NCBI GenBank assembly: GCA_017479785.1
Contig: JAFVBT010000102.1
Span: 1 to 8,192 of the forward strand
Origin: Alphaproteobacteria bacterium
GTDB lineage: Bacteria; Pseudomonadota; Alphaproteobacteria; RF32; CAG-239
DNA: 8,192 bases
Direction: 5' to 3'
In this document: piece after piece, positions 6,962 through 8,192 of the stretch
How positions within the stretch are numbered: the first letter of the stretch is position 1
Layout: each line of letters opens with the position of its first letter
Position numbers and translations under genes: made by a program
Notes under the pieces: model-generated
Database searches by the model: none
Told to the model about the DNA's origin: nothing
Seen by the model: only the letters and a program-made list of their open reading frames with translations

Positions 6962-7852
6962 CTAATCTTTCAACTCGGCCAGAACTTGTCGCGTGAAATC
7001 ACGCAACTTTTTGCTGTTAATAAGGCTCAGTTCAATATTGGCTTTTTGTAAATCGGCATTTGTGCCGCAATCAAAGCGTTTGCTTTCGGTAAGAACACCG
7101 TAAATCGGCATACCTCTTTGCGCCGCTAAATTTAAGCCGTCGGTTAAGTTGATTTCGCCGTTGGAACCTTTGGTAACCAGTGGTAACAGGTTCATAACTT
7201 CATTCGGTATAATATATGGTCCCATTGATGCGTAATTGGAAGGAACTTCTTCCAGTTTCGGTTTTTCAACCAGTCCTGTCGCACGTACAACATTACCTTG
7301 GCGTTCTGCTCCAACCAATGCGCCGTAACGCACCATCTCTTCACGCGGACACTCCATGATATTTTCCACAATGCCGCCCGTTTGCGCATAAACATCGCAA
7401 AGCTGTTTCAGAACGCCCGCGCCGTTAAAATTGATATACACATCATCAACCCACATCACGGCAAAGTCGCGGTCACCGACAATATCTTTTGCCATTAAGA
7501 TAGCATGGCCGTTTCCTTTAGGTTCATTCTGACAAGCAAAAGAAAATTTCATGCCTTCCGGAATGATATCCTGAAGAACTTTAAGTAAATCCAACTTGTT
7601 TTTTTCAGCCAAATTTTTTTCCAACGAAGGTAGGGGAGAATAATATTTTTCAAACATATGCTTACAGGCATCATCGCTGTAGATAAAGACAATTTCTTTA
7701 ATGCCTGATTCGGCACAACTATCCACGGCATATTGAATAACCGGCTTGTTATCCAATGTCATAAAGCCTTTATGCAAAACTTTGGTTGTCGGTAAATTGC
7801 GTGTTGACAATCCGGCAACCGGTAAAATACAAACTTCCGGTTTTTTATTCAT
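6962..7852 (-). CDS. galU: GalU-like UTP-glucose-1-phosphate uridylyltransferase, divergent
   Basis: GalU makes UDP-glucose from UTP and glucose-1-phosphate, and this product would feed the Ugd encoded elsewhere in the window. The 296 residues are GalU length, with the nucleotidyltransferase fold throughout: PVAGLSTR (11-18), Lys24, KPVIQYAVD (36-44), GHAILMAKDIVGD (115-127), the metal-site region VDDVYI (135-140), VEKP (195-198), GEINLTD (232-238) and the C-terminal DCGTNADLQKA (261-271). Several normally strict positions differ. GLGTR reads GLSTR, PATKAIPKEM reads PTTKVLHKGF, and the LGLGHA-type motif reads KGNGHA. It may thus be a diverged paralogue or have altered nucleotide or sugar preference. 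The ATG has GGAG seven bases upstream and a promoter before it, so it is likely its own transcription unit. It converges on fmt and shares that terminator. Confidence 0.85.
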   Translation of the reverse strand: MNKKPEVCILPVAGLSTRNLPTTKVLHKGFMTLDNKPVIQYAVDSCAESGIKEIVFIYSDDACKHMFEKYYSPLPSLEKNLAEKNKLDLLKVLQDIIPEGMKFSFACQNEPKGNGHAILMAKDIVGDRDFAVMWVDDVYINFNGAGVLKQLCDVYAQTGGIVENIMECPREEMVRYGALVGAERQGNVVRATGLVEKPKLEEVPSNYASMGPYIIPNEVMNLLPLVTKGSNGEINLTDGLNLAAQRGMPIYGVLTESKRFDCGTNADLQKANIELSLINSKKLRDFTRQVLAELKD

Positions 7853-7883
7853 TTCAAATCTCCATAATTATTATTATGACTAT

Positions 7884-7912
7884 AGTATATACATTTGTTA
7901 TAAAATAAACAA
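7884..7912 (-). promoter_or_regulatory. Sigma-70-type promoter for the galU-like gene
   Basis: On the minus strand TTGTTT (7907-7912), a 17-base spacer and TATACT (7884-7889) fit a sigma-70 promoter. Transcription would start near 7877, about 25 bases before the ATG, with the GGAG site inside the leader. The surrounding 7853-7925 gap is very AT-rich, which raises the chance-match risk. I see no clear terminator for the upstream gene in this gap. Confidence 0.55.
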
Positions 7913-7925
7913 TAGTACTTATAAA

Positions 7926-8192
7926 TTATTTCACAGTTATTGTTCCGGTTACTTTTTGCACCTCACCATCAACAGGTTTAAGCAAACCGCCGGAAGATTT
8001 AGTCGGAGCTTGCACTTTATCCTCATAAGATTTTTTTATGGTTCCGCTGACTTTTTCTGCACTGTCTCCGGTTATGGCTTTCAATAAAGGTTCTTTTTTC
8101 TGCATTTTTTCCTCACCTGCACCGGTATTTTGCGGAGTTTCATCAGACAGCAGGTTGTTTTTGGTTTCAGGTGAAGATACGCTATCTTCAGA
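7926..8192 (-). CDS. Unrecognised repeat-containing protein, C-terminal 88 residues only
   Basis: An open frame enters from the right edge and ends with TAA at 7926-7928, giving 88 residues. I do not recognise the family. The visible part is hydrophilic and rich in Lys, Glu, Ser, Thr and Gly, with no transmembrane segment, and looks partly disordered. Two related segments stand out: LLKAITGDSAEKVSGTI (36-52) and LLKPVDGEVQKVTGTI (70-85). They share the pattern LLK-x-[IV]-x-G-[DE] then KV-[ST]-GTI, 34 residues apart. The last repeat runs almost to the C-terminus. The frame is supported by its uninterrupted length, repeat conservation and codon use like the neighbouring genes. Its start and real size are unknown. 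It lies on the same strand as the galU-like gene, 73 bases upstream of it, but the promoter between them suggests partly independent expression. Confidence 0.7.
   Translation of the reverse strand, partial: SEDSVSSPETKNNLLSDETPQNTGAGEEKMQKKEPLLKAITGDSAEKVSGTIKKSYEDKVQAPTKSSGGLLKPVDGEVQKVTGTITVK

Noticed and set aside
7746..8087. 113-codon plus-strand frame across the galU promoter region
   Set aside because: It runs antisense through the galU start, the AT-rich gap and the repeat-containing gene. Its middle is low-complexity Tyr/Asn/Ile from AT-rich DNA, not a real protein.

Overview
The window looks like ordinary chromosome from an AT-rich alphaproteobacterium. The run tpiA-secG-pyrG with a divergent ppiD-type gene is a neighbourhood known from Alphaproteobacteria, and the CTP synthase has a proteobacterial look. 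The low GC content would fit a host-associated or uncultured lineage, but the sequence alone does not settle the species. Nearly all coding sequences are recognisable housekeeping genes. I found no rRNA, tRNA, CRISPR array, insertion sequence or phage module.

Layout. From 3744 down to position 1, on the minus strand, lies a probable operon: tpiA (triose-phosphate isomerase), secG (Sec translocon subunit), pyrG (CTP synthase) and ugd (UDP-glucose 6-dehydrogenase, cut by the left edge). Gaps are 24, 85 and 15 bases. The 85-base gap before pyrG contains a perfect 10-bp hairpin that may act as a terminator or attenuator. A divergent intergenic region (3745-3927) carries a good promoter for the plus-strand pair ppiD-fmt (3928-6713), whose stop and start codons overlap by one base. 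After fmt comes a 199-base stretch without a convincing gene, then a strong bidirectional terminator (6913-6952) shared with the convergent galU-like gene (6962-7852, minus). That gene has its own promoter just upstream. The right edge holds the C-terminal end of an unrecognised repeat-containing protein on the minus strand (7926-8192).

How the genes fit together. Two enzymes of one sugar-nucleotide route are present but not adjacent: a GalU-like enzyme (UTP + glucose-1-P to UDP-glucose) and Ugd (UDP-glucose to UDP-glucuronate). PyrG consumes UTP to make CTP, so three genes draw on the same uridine nucleotide pool. SecG and PpiD both act at protein export, while Fmt supplies formyl-Met-tRNA for translation initiation.

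The most interesting points are the divergent nucleotide-binding motifs of the GalU-like protein, the hairpin before pyrG, the ppiD-fmt coupling, the pyrG-ugd linkage, and the repeat-bearing unknown protein at the right edge. No wholly new system is evident.
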